Shown: positions 37,786-52,237 of the stretch, piece by piece
Layout: each line of letters starts with the position of its first letter
Position numbering within the stretch: position 1 is the first letter of the stretch
Source of the DNA: Pholiota molesta
Taxonomy: Eukaryota > Basidiomycota > Agaricomycetes > Agaricales > Strophariaceae
Reading direction: 5' to 3'
Assembly (NCBI GenBank): GCA_014925825.1
Contig: JACGCK010000078.1
Location: forward strand, 146,152-210,151
DNA: 64,000 nucleotides
Made by a program: the position numbers and the translations under genes
Notes under the pieces: generated by a model
What the model was told of the DNA's origin: nothing
The model's input: the letters and a program-made list of their open reading frames with translations, nothing else
The model's database searches: none

Positions 37786-38683
37786 CGCCTGTAAATCTGT
37801 TTCTAGTACTTTGCCGCGACTCCTGGGGCGGATGCGGGCTATAGGGCGGGGGATGGTCCCTCTCTTCTCCGCCCTCGAGATGTAGGTCCTCTCGCAGAAG
37901 TTCTCGCAGCTCAGTTCTTGAAGAAATCTCATCTCTTCGAGGCGAATGTGGTTCCCGCGGTTGTTCGCCGACGAGATCTGTACGGTCCTCAACACCCAAT
38001 TGGCGCCTGGTTCTCTCGCAACGCGCGTTGTTGTGCTCGCAAGCATGGGCGCTGGAGTACAGAGTCCCGTCTCCGAGCCTGTACGAGTCGACTACATATC
38101 CGGGACACGCTTGCCCTCCGGCGACGGCAACATCTCTAGGCTCACCGTTATCTCGCCGGTGTGGGACCGCAGGCGGCGTTATCCCAGAACCGGAATTCTG
38201 TGCCCATGGTGTACCAGCCTCGGAATCGCTGTCGAGAGAAATCGATGATACAGTGTCGTCAAAGGACAAAGAGGATTCGGTGTCTGAGGAAGCAGCATAT
38301 ATGTCCGAACTGCGAGTATTGCCTATGCCACTGACGCTGGTGTGGTGGACATTGTTGCTGTTGATATCAACGGATATAGATCCACTCTGCAGGGGTTGTC
38401 GTCGCCCATAGGAAAAGGTCGGATTCCTGATATCTGGTATTCCTTGGGCAGGTGGGGATGAAAAAGTCGGGGCTTGGCCGAGCCTCATCGTTCGATGTTC
38501 ATTGAAGGGTTCCGGCCCCGCTCTGAAGGACGGAGAGGATGCGGCGTAGCTATTGGACCGAGTGGCATACTGTCTAGGTTGTCGATCATCTCGATGACCA
38601 TCGTTATTGTGGTGCGCGTCGTGGCCATCAGAATTGGAGCTTTCAGAATGGCTCCAATTATCAAGGTCTGTTGGAATTAGCAT
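37145..38683 (-). CDS. Asn/Ser-rich disordered protein with INxNNV motifs and PPxY
   Basis: Exons 38683-37526, 37454-37398 and 37336-37145 encode about 468 aa; both introns are GT-AG and phase 0. The ATG at 38683 is the first in frame, though a 5' exon is possible. No known domain. It is mostly disordered, rich in Ser, Arg, Asn and His. Short beta-prone motifs occur at 100-122 (GSISVDINSNNVHHTSV), 326-347 (SQNVSINGNNIDISTRV) and 429-448 (HTSVSMGNGNTQFY). The central part has an acidic helix (ELRELLREDLHLEGGEE) followed by HPPPYSPHPP, a PPxY motif that could bind WW domains such as those of Rsp5/Nedd4 ligases. A short helix (MSQWIEQMVQQPLRAMNQQI) precedes the last motif. The INxNN core is shared with the protein at 16227-17507. 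Function unknown. Confidence 0.7.
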
Positions 38684-39912
38684 CGACGGAATAATCTGTC
38701 GGATCGACGAAATACTTCAACGATGGTGGAAGACTGAAGTAGGGAATTTCTGATCAAGTAGATCATTGCCAGCAAGTCTTATACGCACCGACCCTCGTGG
38801 CGAATGGAAGTTATGGAACGTTATGATTAATAGCTTTTGAGCCTTACAATTCGGTTCTGGACTCACCTGCAATGACTCCACAAATAGCATCGCTTCTGGG
38901 GGAGGAATAAATAGCGTCGATTGGGGTTGTAACCCTTTGACAGAGCCTCGTGTGGTGTGCGTGGGTTGGAGTGCATAGCTTTCATCTCACCTTCGAACGA
39001 ATGCAGCCGTCTTTCGCAGCCGCTTTTAGGCCAGTGTTAACTTAGTGAAGGTACAATGCACCGCCGCACAACGGATGCCAAACGTACCTCGTTACGCGGC
39101 ACAAGTATGAGAACGTGCACAAACTACTTTTAGCGTAACCTCTATATAGGTATTGCATACTCTAATACTTGAGTACTTGAGTACGTACAATGTACCGCGC
39201 AGTATACAACTTAACAACGAGTTCATAGCAATAAGGAAGCTATTCTGATAATTTTCCTTCTCAACTTCATTATCGCACCTGTTGTTCGCACTACGATCCA
39301 CTAAATTGTTTGAATATTTAATCCCAAGCCTCAGTTGGAGCTGTTTGCAGTCTGGAGCTTGAGTAATCAAACAGGTCGCTCCTCTACAATCCAGCCGAAA
39401 TCGTGCTTATTTCATTCATAGACGGGCATTTAGCAGTATTGATACATGTACAGTCCTATGAGGTCTTATGCCAGTATCGTGCATCTCTTCGACTCCATTT
39501 TGTATCGCGGATGACAATATTACTATTGCATCTGTGTCTCAAAGAAGGTCGCCGATATCCTCATAGGGAAGTTATGTTTGGGAGTTGGACTATTATGCGG
39601 ATCGATCGTCATTTGCCATGTTGGGTTAGGTAGTTGAAAGCAGAGTGATACGTTGGCGTGCACTGCGATCTTTTTTCGGAAACGATACGGAATTGTTACT
39701 TATAAAATGTGTGCATTTGTGGAACATTTATGACGTCAAGAAGGCCATATCTTTTGTTCGTACAAAGAATACTCACACTCGATATCATACACATGGAAAG
39801 CCTAATACAAGTACAGTTACTGTAGACTGACGAAAATTTCTTGCTACATATACCGTTGTTCGTTCAATAGCCCAGTATGGTTGTGTCGGGAGACTAGTTC
39901 TTTGTCCAGCTA
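38684..39912. other. Intergenic; no gene seen
   Basis: Promoter side of the gene ending at 38683 and 3' side of the tyrosinase gene. AT-rich, only short open frames. Confidence 0.45.
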
Positions 39913-42152
<2,240 letters not shown>

Positions 42153-43527
42153 GGCTTAGTAGAAGATGGTGCTGCTCCTTCGAATTGGAGGAAACTGATC
42201 TAGCAAGCAGCAAACTCTCGTCCTTTTATCTTGTCTCGACGTCCGACATAGAAGGAGATGAGCGGCATTTACGTGATCAGGGCCAGAGTGTCCAAGATAA
42301 ACATTTACATAGTCTTGGACGGGAAATTGAGTTAAAAATGGGTTCAGGATCTCCAAACTGTCAGACTTCTGGAGTGAGGCATTTAGAGAACTGAAGGTAA
42401 TCGTTTTTGTGCGGAGAAGTTGCCAGGACTGAAGCAATACAGTGGATCCAAGAGCCATTGTGACAGGAAGGATGAAGCAGGATAATGTCGCGCCCATGAT
42501 CTTTGATTGATCGCCCTTGCAGGTTTACGATTCTTAGAGAAGAGCTACTTCGGCGATGAATATTGCGCGATGCTATTCCCTGGATCGATGGGATCTATCT
42601 TTTCGTACTTGTCATGGGACTTGCAAGTGACGAGACGAGCAATGGACGTTTTGTCGGTTTTCAGTTTGAGTCTGGAATATTACTATGAGACGTCCTTCGA
42701 ATGATCTATAGTGGTAACAGACGGACCTTCCATAGACCTATGTAGCCCGATTCTCATGTAGAGTTTTTTTGCCCAATGATATGTACCCCAATTGTCTTCG
42801 TCGATATGTATAGGGTCTTCTGCGAAGAGATGTAATGGCACATGAACGAGGTCTTAATAAAAAGTGCCTTCTACTTTCGAAAGTTACGTGGAAACAATGT
42901 GGAAATGTTCCACCTTATCAAAGACGAGGTAAATATGTAAAGCAGCACCAGAAAGAAGTAGCTCACGAATCGTTTTGTTTCGTAATGTATCATGGGGTAC
43001 TGCAGTCGCCCCTCATATTATGTGCCAGGATAATGGAATACGACATAGGTAGAGCTGGGCAAAACGCAGAGGAGACTTGCTCGAAGACGTGGGTGCATTG
43101 GCAGCCATAGACGACGAATACAGCCCAGGATGGTGGCGGGGCGTTAGTAATAGTAGGTCGAGACTCGTTCCAACTCGAAGTTGATAAGCTATAGTATAAC
43201 GTCAATGCTTGACAGAAGAATGTTCCGAGATGATCAAGGCGATGAATCGATGAACTACAGCGTGTCATAAGAAGAATCGATAAACCAACAGGTGACTCGT
43301 GTGCGTGAAGGAGTAAGTCAGGAGTAAGTGTAAGTCCAGAATTTCACCAACGACAAAAAAAACAGTGGCAGTGCTAATAATCACACGATAGTATGCACGA
43401 AGTCAACCGCTCAGCGCGTGGCGACCCGACCGTTCATCGACATTACGAGTCTGTCAGGGAGACCAAGCAGGATGCCAGGCCTAATTTATACGAGAGTCAG
43501 AGGCTGGAACATGCGCATGCAAGATTA
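42153..43527. other. Tyrosinase upstream region; no gene seen
   Basis: Presumed promoter of the tyrosinase gene plus intergenic DNA up to a TIR element. No domain-bearing open frame. Confidence 0.45.
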
Positions 43528-44270
43528 GGGGAGGTCAGAGTGGACGATTCTGACACGATTCAGCCTCGATTCACACGTCGATTCACAGTCGCTTCAGACC
43601 ACGATTTTCGGGCTAGAATCGCCTTGAATCGGATTCTGACTCTGACCCCCCCATTTCGAACAGCCGGAAAACCCGATTCTTGAGGAGAGATTTGTTTGCA
43701 CGATTCATGCATTCTTTTTAGTACTTACTGCACTTTATTATCTTCTCTGTGGCTCGTGGAATTGAAAACTGAATAAAAACTGAATGGCCCGGAAAACCCA
43801 AACAACATGTTACGAAAATTTGAGTAGATCTTGAAATTAGCAAACATCACATAAAAAATGAGCATCTGCAGTAATAAAATGGTTTAGTCAGGAGATTCAA
43901 GAGATCATGGAAAAATATAGGCAAGGTAATCAAGCTTGGATTAAGGAGTAACAGGCTTTCTTGTTAAGTGAAGTTCATAACTTGAGTAAAATAGCAGGAG
44001 AAGCAACAAAGCTAAGGACGGGATGGTTGATTTGATTACAATTATGTTTAGCTATACAGGGAAGATGTAAATGGGCATACAAAGGACAAGATGGAGGATG
44101 AATCTGAATCGGATTCACGGGGTTGTTTCTCCTCGCGAGGAGAACCAAAAAAGATTCAGAATTAAGGTCGATTCACGAATTTCACACGATTCTGGCTGCG
44201 ACAATTCACCTCAGAATCGGCCGTGAATCTCTTCTTGAATCTTCCGTGAATCGTCCACTCTGACCTCCCC
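43528..44270. mobile_element. 743 bp non-autonomous TIR element with TA target duplication
   Basis: Ends are inverted: GGGGAGGTCAGAGTGGACGA at 43528-43547 and TCGTCCACTCTGACCTCCCC at 44251-44270. The matching extends three more bases inward, and TA flanks both sides (43526-43527, 44271-44272). Subterminal regions are full of repeated GATTC/GAATC words in both orientations (for example ACGATTC, TGAATC), typical of transposase-binding regions. The centre has no transposase frame. Confidence 0.82.
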
Positions 44271-44416
44271 TATTTGCCAGCTAGATTGTGAAATCAAAAA
44301 TTAAAATACCATTCATGCTATACTTATTGTATGACTGTAAAATAGTGAAGTTGCAGTAGGTCCCAAGCGACAATTTGTTCTGGCGGAATAAAAGGAACAA
44401 GTAAAGAAAATCACAT

Positions 44417-45825
44417 CTATTGAGGCGACATCAAACCCTGCAGATAACTTTCGGTGGTCGCCCAAAGATCGTCCTGCAAATCAATTCTGTGCGCATTGTT
44501 TGCGGCATTGCCCAATTTTCCAACTGGCTCGAGATAAGCACCCTTGTATTTTTCTGCATCCTGTCGGACCAGTGGAGATGCTGCAGCGAAACAGGAATTG
44601 TAGGCACCCACATCGGGAATATTCCCAAACAACCACAGCAATACAAACATAAAACGAGGAACGCCGCTTTTAGTTTTGAGCGAAGTGTCGACCAATCCCG
44701 GATTTAAAGACATGCATATGATACGTGATGATGCAAGTCTCCGCTGAAGCGCATTGGTGAAGAGAACATTGGCAAACTTGGAGATAACTTGGAATAGAAA
44801 ATCTTCAGAAGATACCTATGCATGATCAAGATAGAATATGGACTCACAGTATCGAGAAAAATAAGGAACTCGTTCATTGGTGTAAAGTTTTTGAATGTGT
44901 CTAAATTGGCAAAGCTGAGGTTCGGGTCGGCCGCAACTCCTTGTCGGTGGGCATCAGAACTCAACTGGAATACGAGAGGTGGTCGTACGACGATTCGACA
45001 GATAAAGCATTTGAATGTTGACGTACAGTAATTATGCGTACATCTGAAGCGGGATCTTCTGACGTCTTGAGCAGAAGCGGAAGAAGCGAAGTGGTAAATT
45101 GGAATGTCCCTATGTGGCTATAGAACGTCGAATCTCGTCAAATTTTGACCCAGACTCTATGCGATATTTGAACGCACTTGACCATCATCATCTCAGTGAT
45201 TCCTATGTAATGTTAATGACGAGCTCCTCAGTAATATTCCTGACTTTTCGAGGTTGAAGCGAAGTATGACGACTGTACTCACCATCTTGTGCCTCCTTGT
45301 CGTCCCCAGTGCTATCCCACAAGAATTATAAGGTAAGCGCTACTGAGTTATGATCAACTTAGGCACTCACCATCCAGCGTTATTAACTGAAAGTTGGCAT
45401 GCGTGTCAGTAAAGTGGAATATAAGTTCAAAACAACAGGTCGGCTTGCCTAGGATATCCAGCCTATCTTGGAGCTGCAGAAAATGTTCCGCCGCTTCCTT
45501 CGCCAGGGCTGGTGTATTAAAGCTACACGGAAGCCATACGACCTCGCCTGCGCCTATCCCTTCCGTGTTCAGCTGTTCAATTGCGGCTTTGCCTTTATCT
45601 TCCGACCGAGCACCCAAGTAAACCTTGGCTCCTTTACGAGCAAGATGTTTCACGGTGCTATATCCGATTCCTGTACTATTGCGAGCACGAAAATCTTAGT
45701 ACACTAGTAGACTCAACGTAGGTATATAACAGCGTAGAAACTTACTTGGCCCCAGTGACAATAACGACTTTTCCTGTCAAGTCCGCTATGTCGTGCGTTG
45801 GATCGAATTTCTTTGACCAGAACAT
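44417..45825 (-). CDS. Short-chain dehydrogenase/reductase (SDR), catalytic Tyr not seen
   Basis: Eight exons (45825-45746, 45675-45449, 45386-45371, 45311-45283, 45202-45178, 45117-45027, 44964-44848, 44815-44417) encode about 327 aa. Exon 2 ends at a GC donor (TAG|GCAAG). The Rossmann motif is TGANTGIG (24-31), the NNAG motif follows in exon 3, and the active-site Ser region is ITLSSDAHRQG. This matches fungal SDRs of the retinol-dehydrogenase/WWOX type (substrate unknown). The usual YxxxK reads Q-V-I-S-K (DFLFQVISKFANVLFT), so the catalytic tyrosine is absent with the only splicing that keeps frame. Either this enzyme is altered or inactive, or a micro-exon has been missed. Confidence 0.82.
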
Positions 45826-46570
45826 GTTTAGTTTGTGTTCAGTTGATGGTGAATTGTGAGAGCTTGGGCTGGCAGCAAGCAGTGTGGAATGAATGAAGAG
45901 ACTTTGGATTCTGCAAGGCTGCGATGGCCTTTTAAGATTTATGTCCTGCGAAGAATGCGGAAGTTGGCATCAGTCGGCATTCCAACGATTCTTAGACTAA
46001 AATCTATTTAAATTAGCGAGACTGATCGTCTTTCCAGGTCTCCTCTCATTATTAATAAACCTGGAGAGACAATCATCAGCCTCGCTAATTTAGAATCATT
46101 CAATTCATTACAGCTGTAGACTGGCGTAGACTTTCTTTGAACAAGTACATACGACTTGATCAAGACTTGATCGTCTCTCTTCCGTTCGGGCTCTCACCGT
46201 CGCTCGACGACAGGTGACATGATGATGTTTGGGTTTTTGCCGGCGTCCAATGCCCGTCGCCGATGCAGGCCTGACTGCGGGCACTGGGCAGGATATGGCT
46301 TTCGGCGCAGCAAGACGCAACGACGCGCGCGCAGTGCGCCCCTAAATCAACAGCTTCAAGGTTCGCCGCAACTTCTTCATCTCTTTTCGTTTGATCATGG
46401 ACTTCATAGATCTTGAGCACTACGATTGGCATCAGAAATGTGCAGCGACCAACGAAAACTCATAGATATCGAGGTAATCCAATTATTTTCATTGTTTTAA
46501 AGATCTAGAAGATTAAGGGTATGTATGTTCTTGGAATTATTCCAATGGTATCTTTCTCCTTCGCTCATTA
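45826..46570. other. Intergenic; no gene seen
   Basis: Promoter of the SDR gene and 3' flank of the next minus-strand gene. Contains a short inverted pair around 46003-46095 (AATTAGCGAGACTGATCGTC-like and its near-complement CAATCATCAGCCTCGCTAAT). Confidence 0.4.
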
Positions 46571-47574
46571 TCAAGGTGACTTTAAATTAATTGACGGATG
46601 CTCCCCTGAGAGACTTGGCCCCTCTTCTATGCCGTTCCAAACTCTTTGAGCAGGTGTCGTGGATGGGAGCTCAAAATCAGACGCTTGTTGTTGGAAATAT
46701 GTGATCCATGCGGAGATTAACACTTTGGTGATAGTGATAGTGATAGATAATAGTATGAGCATATGTGAGCTAAGAGATAGGAGGTCGGACGTACAAGATA
46801 AAGTGGATACGCTGGTAAAGATGATGATCAAATGAAGTAGGGTATTCCTTATATCATTCTTCGTCCCGAATCGAGATTCGGGATTGTCTAACACCAGCGC
46901 GTAGATGTCCATGAATAGGAAAGCCACTTCAGGGAGTTAATTGATCTTCTTCGAGACAGAGAACGGTGGGACATACGAGCATTCATCGCCGCACCGAATA
47001 GCGCTAGTTTGATATGTGTCCTGGGTTCCCCCAATAAATTCCTGGTTCTCCGATGTAGGTTGTACGATGATGACACCCTGAAGAATGGATAATGGGCGTT
47101 GTTTGCGATGCACATTGACAAAATGACTCACAATAGTCCTGTTATTAGCATAGTGGGGACTGTATATACTGCGACGATGGTAAACCTAGCACCTGGAATG
47201 ATATAACATTAGAGATCAGCGAAGCGTAGGAGTACACAAAAGAGTACATACAGTTTTTTGGTTCATGACTTGAATCCCTATCAGCCGAGATCACGTAGCC
47301 ACTGAGGCCGCAGAGGACCAGTAGCGAATTGCATAGGAAAGATATCCCTGTGGAAGATAGTCAGTTGAGGCGTTTGCCACAAGCAAAATATGTGGAATTC
47401 TTCAAAGCTTCACGACTTACAATAGTATACTGAGCGCTGACCCCAAACCTCACGCTTGGATATCGCATGCTCCTGAAAAGGGACGCTATCGATTGGCTGA
47501 TACGTGGCGGAGCGGACGAATAGTGCAGTTATTCTCTCAACCACTTTCGTAACACGCGAGTCGACAACAACCAT
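46571..47574 (-). CDS. Multi-pass integral membrane protein of unknown function
   Basis: Six exons (47574-47421, 47347-47252, 47192-47132, 47077-46977, 46926-46795, 46722-46571) give about 231 aa with all junctions in phase. Hydrophobic helices: SVYYWISFLCNSLLVLCGLS, FTIVAVYTVPTMLITGLLV, KLALFGAAMNALAFLFMDIY, and LLHLIIIFTSVSTLSLLISA. Before the first helix is a conserved-looking EHAISKREVWGQR. The C-terminal tail is polar. The layout resembles small basidiomycete four-helix membrane proteins, but I do not recognise a named family. The start at MVVVDSRVTK is the first ATG in frame; more exons upstream are possible. Confidence 0.6.
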
Positions 47575-48323
47575 GATCCAGAACCAGTCGCGTCAGATGG
47601 GTTCAGCAACGGCTTTTCCAGCTACGGTCAAGAGTCAACGAGGGCGAGAACGAAAGACGACTTTCACTTCGCGCAGAATGACCGAGATGGAAGATGGAAC
47701 AGAGATATGTAAACGCTGGCTGCGGCTGGCAGTTATTTTAGGGCCAGGGCCAAGATATCTATGCATTGCCCCTGAGAATCAGATGAAGTTTCCAAATAAC
47801 CCCTATCTGCGACAGCGAGCGGCAATAAACTGGCAAAAAAAACATCTCACGGGCATCCAAAGGCATCCAACTCCGAATGCCGTCACCCAGCTCAGTGTAC
47901 AATCTGTACCGCCTCAGAGGCTCAGACCTCTCATTCAATCGCGTCCACGTTGCATACGAGTTGAAAGAGAAAGTTGTTCATGGTGGATACTTCAAAATAC
48001 TTGGGTGGCGCTTTGGTGGCGCTATAGGAGGAGACGGTTTTGATCAAGTTTTGATTGCGACGATTTTTCATTTTTGATGGTCGCGTCTGGTAGCGTGATG
48101 GCATGTGACTGTAATTTGTGATGCGTTGTCTGGTGGCAGTGGTAACTCTGGTTGCTGTGGTCATTGGTCAACGACAAGCGCTGAATACAACTCAACTTAA
48201 GTATTCGTGGACGAGGCTAATCTGAAATTTGCCTGATACCTTTATACTCCTACTGTCTTTCTAGGAACTTCCATCTGGGATTCTTGTTTTCATCTGTTGA
48301 CTTGGTCAATCTGAAGAAAGAAT
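47575..48323. other. Divergent intergenic region; no gene seen
   Basis: Shared upstream region of two oppositely oriented membrane-protein genes. A plus-strand open frame across 47504-48043 overlaps the minus-strand first exon and is not supported. Confidence 0.4.
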
Positions 48324-49207
48324 ATGTCGACTCGGAATTTTGCAAACGCAGAGCCACTCTCAAATATGTTGGCTAGGATAGGGAGATCGCGAGCACTGCG
48401 AGATTGTCGAACATACTATCGTGAGTTCAGTCACTTGGTTTCATAGCTGCGCATCTCGTTGATTAATTTTTAAAAAAGACTTTGCCCTATTCTTCATGTC
48501 GCTGACTACCTTTTTGAACGCCCTCATCCTTATTCTGTCCATCTTTAAGTTTGCTGTATATGATTGTGAGTTAACTATTCAGATTCTCTGGTACAAAAAG
48601 TTAAATCTAAATGTGCAGTCGTATACTTTTCAATGATGACTTTCTTCTGTGGAGCCCTTGCAGGCGCCATTCACTATCTGTAATTGCTTCTCTTCTTATT
48701 AAACTAGCTGTGTTGACGTCCTTCGTGGAGTACAGAATCAAGTTCAGTAACATGCCTGATTCCGATCATTGGTTAACGAACGCCCAGACGCACATTACAG
48801 GCTCGTCTATCATCGCGTTTATTATGTTCTGTGCGTATTCTAGTCGCTCAAAGAGCTCCCGTGCTTAAACTTGATATCACAACTCCACAGCGTATAGCTC
48901 GTCTCTACGGCGCCCATTCAGTGCTCCATTGCACGCATGTCTCTCCTTGAACACAAAGGACTTCCTTGGAAACTTACGCTGCCAGGTTGTGTTGATAATG
49001 GATGCCATCTCCTGGCTAGCGCCCTTCTCTAGTAATTACCCTTTCCCCGTTCCTTGACGCCCCCTTCGTATTTACCTTTCATGAACAGTGTTAATTGCCG
49101 CCTGGGTTGTATACTTCTCGGCGGTCAATAGCGCGCAAACTGACAGCTGGAGACGTGTCAATGTTGCCGATGTTAACGAGCCGCAAGGCGAGGTCGCTCT
49201 TCCTTGA
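48324..49207 (+). CDS. Small four-helix (MARVEL-like) membrane protein
   Basis: Six exons (48324-48420, 48479-48565, 48619-48679, 48736-48830, 48891-49031, 49089-49207) encode about 199 aa in one frame. Hydrophobic segments: FALFFMSLTTFLNALILILS, YFSMMTFFCGALAGAIHYL, a weaker SSIIAFIMF, and VVLIMDAISWLAPFSMLIAA. The spacing of a helix pair, a loop and a final helix pair, with a short polar tail, resembles MARVEL-type proteins of fungi. The fourth exon was chosen because the acceptor at 48735 keeps frame; the nearer acceptor at 48709 does not. No function can be named. Confidence 0.5.
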
Positions 49208-49556
49208 TATTGAAGATCACGGAGAATCACAGCTGTAAACTCTCTTGCTATACGCGAAGTATTTTCCGGAGTCAACCCAAACTCATGTTATAGTTAGTAA
49301 GTGAATGTATACCATGTGTGCCAAGCTTTAACTTGTCGAAGCTGACGGAAAGTAATAATACCTGGCCATGCGCTCACAATTGCTCTCACAAGGTTTAACC
49401 AGGTTTAACCACGATCCGATTCGTGGCAGTTTATATCACCCGATAATTATAGCTCTCTCCCGAGGAGAATCGACTTTAAACCAGCCGCCAATGTACCGTC
49501 GCTTGGATTGGTACCACCTTCACCATCTGTCGATAACAGAGCAAACCACCGCTCCA

Positions 49557-50713
49557 ATGGCGGCTACCTCAAGACAGACTGTCCAGATCATAGAGTCGGG
49601 CTTGGGCAGTAAAGACCTCGAAGCGAACCTCTCCGAGCCTGGTATACGCTCGACTGCTGTAGCGGGACGTGGGGCGGCGGCCCGGATGTTCAGCTGTGTT
49701 GGCAATTTCGACGCAGTGTGTTTCTGTGCGTGGCATTCTCTTTCCCTTTCTCGAATTTGTCATATCTGTACTTATCCTCGTCGTTTTAAGTCGTTGCCCT
49801 GTGTGGCCTCTGGACGAATGCCTTTCTACATGCCCTCCTCGTCTTGTCCTACCTCGCGCAATCTGCCCCGAACCATGAGTGTGAGTCATGTCCAGTTGTC
49901 GAGCAAATCAAATACACGTTGAGAATTTCCTCGACTTCTCGACAGCGATATGTTGGTCACTTGCTGTCGTTTTCTGGGGAATCGTCGCATTATCGGTGCA
50001 TTCGATGTACGTTAATATCCTCGATGGCTTCATCCACGCACCGATATTGACCCTTTGTCTATTTTTAGCCGACACGCGAGTCGAGCTTCTACGACTCGGG
50101 ATCTTTCGTGCACGCGCTCTCGTCGGAGCACCCAGACGCAAATTGCGGAGGCGTTAATTCTTACGGTGTTTATAGCCTGTAAGTGCTCTTTTTCGCAGGA
50201 TATACACGAGCCAAGGCTCTATGCCTGCAATCTAACGTGAGATTTGTTGATGAAGGGTATAGAGATGCCATAGCGCAGAAGACAAGTCCGTACAAGGAAC
50301 TATTCAGCATGTGCGAATCTTCGGTGCGATGGGAGGTAGGACATACTAGCGTCTTCTACTGGGGAAGCCCTCTTGTCGGGGTTACGCTCAGTCAATGTGA
50401 TCTTGCCACCGCAATAGCGAACGTCACATGGGTTGGTCCCGTTGCTCGTATGTGCATATTCGTTGTCTGAAATGGATTCACGATTAATTTATGTTTTATT
50501 GATGCAGTGCTTTTTGCGGTCTGGATTATGCTCCTTAAGTGGCTCAGCAGTCCTGCGGAAGTCTCAGAAAATGTACCCAATGCAGCGGAGTCGGTGTCAT
50601 TGTCAGCGCTCAGAAGCGTTCAATCATTTCCTGGGGATCAACGGGATTATGTTGGGATCAAGCAGCTCGCAGGCGAATACTCAATACCTGAAGACACCGT
50701 CTTCATGGACTAG
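49557..50713 (+). CDS. Multi-pass integral membrane protein of unknown function
   Basis: Six exons (49557-49719, 49791-49880, 49946-50006, 50069-50178, 50256-50447, 50508-50713) give about 273 aa. Hydrophobic helices: FVALCGLWTNAFLHALLVLS, WSLAVVFWGIVALSVHSI, AEALILTVFIAW, and VALLFAVWIMLLKW. The loop between the last two contains FSMCESSVRWEVGHTSVFYW with two Cys-type positions. The N-terminus and C-terminus are polar. The intron before exon 5 has a good CTAAC branch site at 50232-50236, which supports this model over a shorter intron that would hit a stop. Same strand as the neighbours at 48.3 and 51.2 kb. Confidence 0.55.
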
Positions 50714-51230
50714 AAGCTTGTTCGTGATTTTATAAACGCTTATCATAGGTTTAGTAAGGGCAGAGGCCTCAGTTGCATACCTCTTAACTTGAAAATTAAG
50801 ACAGTGTCTAAAATTCTACGATGGAATAGCGAACTCATCAGATTCGTCATAGACGGTGGCTGTGGTATGTTCTTCCTGTTCTTCTGTGCTTGTCGACTGG
50901 GACAGACTTTGGCGATGGGTGCAAGACGGACGGTTCCAAGACGGTTCATACAAGGTTCAAAGGAAAATGTGCAGTGGTCACTGCTCAGTGGCCTGCATTG
51001 CTACTCACGGATATTTCCGAGCCGAGCCGCGTAGAATTTGCTGCCGGGGAGACTCATAAGCGCCGTCGCCGACTCTAAGAGTCTAAGTACGACGCGTCTT
51101 CTGCTGCAAGCGATGCCGAGTTTATACATAACTATGTTCGACAATAATCTCAATAAAAGCCCTCATGTTGATCCAAATTTCCATCGTCTTTCTAGGAATT
51201 GCGTCTTACTTCCTTCTTCCCCGATCTGAA

Positions 51231-52237
51231 ATGCCTTCACTAGCCGCTATCCGCGCGTCCAATGCTGCGTTCAAACATTCTTCCTCTCATTTGCCAGTCG
51301 CGGTCTTTGTCGGGGGCACCTCTGGCATCGGCCAGGGGTTGGCGGAAGTCTTCGCCAACAACACGAAGGGCAACAGCCACATCATCATCGTAGGACGAAA
51401 CCGCGACGCCGCTGAGCGCATTCTTTCCTCCTTCCCAAAGCCCGAGTCTGGAAGTGTCGCTCGCGAGTTTGTGCAATGCGACGCCACATTGATGAAAAAT
51501 GTACAGGAAGCGTCGCAAGATATTCTCGCGCGCTACCCCAAAACCAACTACCTCGTCATGTCGCCAGGGATTCTCACTTTCGATGGTCGTACGGAGACGA
51601 CCGAAGGAATCGACAGGAAACTGGCTGTTCATTATTATGCGCGTTGGAAGTTCTTGCATGATCTTCTCCCTGGGCTGCAGAAGGCGAAGGATGACGGCGA
51701 ACATGTGGCGGCGATGAGTGTCCTAGCGGCAGGTAAAGGAGGTGCGATCGACGTCGATGACTTGGCGATGAAAAAAGGGTTCTCACTCTCCAGAGCCGCT
51801 CTCGGTGCGTCCACGTACAACGATTTAATGGCGGAGGTTCGTTTTTCTATATGTTACATGCTACATATCATGTGTCTAAACTCAACCTACCACTATAGTC
51901 TTTCGCCAATCAAGAGCCGCGCATTCCATTCATCCACAGCTACCCCGGGTTCGTGCGCACTCCAATAATGACCTCATTTGACTCGGGGATCCTGCGAGCA
52001 ACATCAAGATTTCTGCTGGCGATAACACGTCCGTTATCGATATCTGTGAGTGGAGAGGAATGCGGACAGTACCTGTGGCATGGAATATATTTCATTGCGA
52101 CCAAACCAGGTGCATGGCGGATTGGATCGAGGGGCGAAGACCTCCACAAAAAGGCATATGTCGGTGATGATATCCAGAGGACAAAGCTGTGGGAGCATAC
52201 GATACAAGTGATGAAGGATGCATTAGTTTCGAAGTAA
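51231..52237 (+). CDS. NAD(P)-binding oxidoreductase of the divergent SDR type
   Basis: Two exons, 51231-51836 and 51899-52237, encode about 314 aa. The Rossmann fold starts VAVFVGGTSGIGQGLAE (25-40) and continues with IIIVGRNRDAAERIL and the FVQCDATLM strand-loop. NYLVMSPGIL replaces the NNAG block, and HSYPGFVRTP follows the catalytic region. In place of YxxxK there is STYNDLMAE, as in a group of fungal oxidoreductases annotated as andH-like or as retinol-dehydrogenase-like proteins. The start is set at MPSLAAIRASN because that is where family similarity begins; an earlier in-frame ATG at 51165 would add a hydrophobic segment. The substrate is unknown. Confidence 0.85.
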
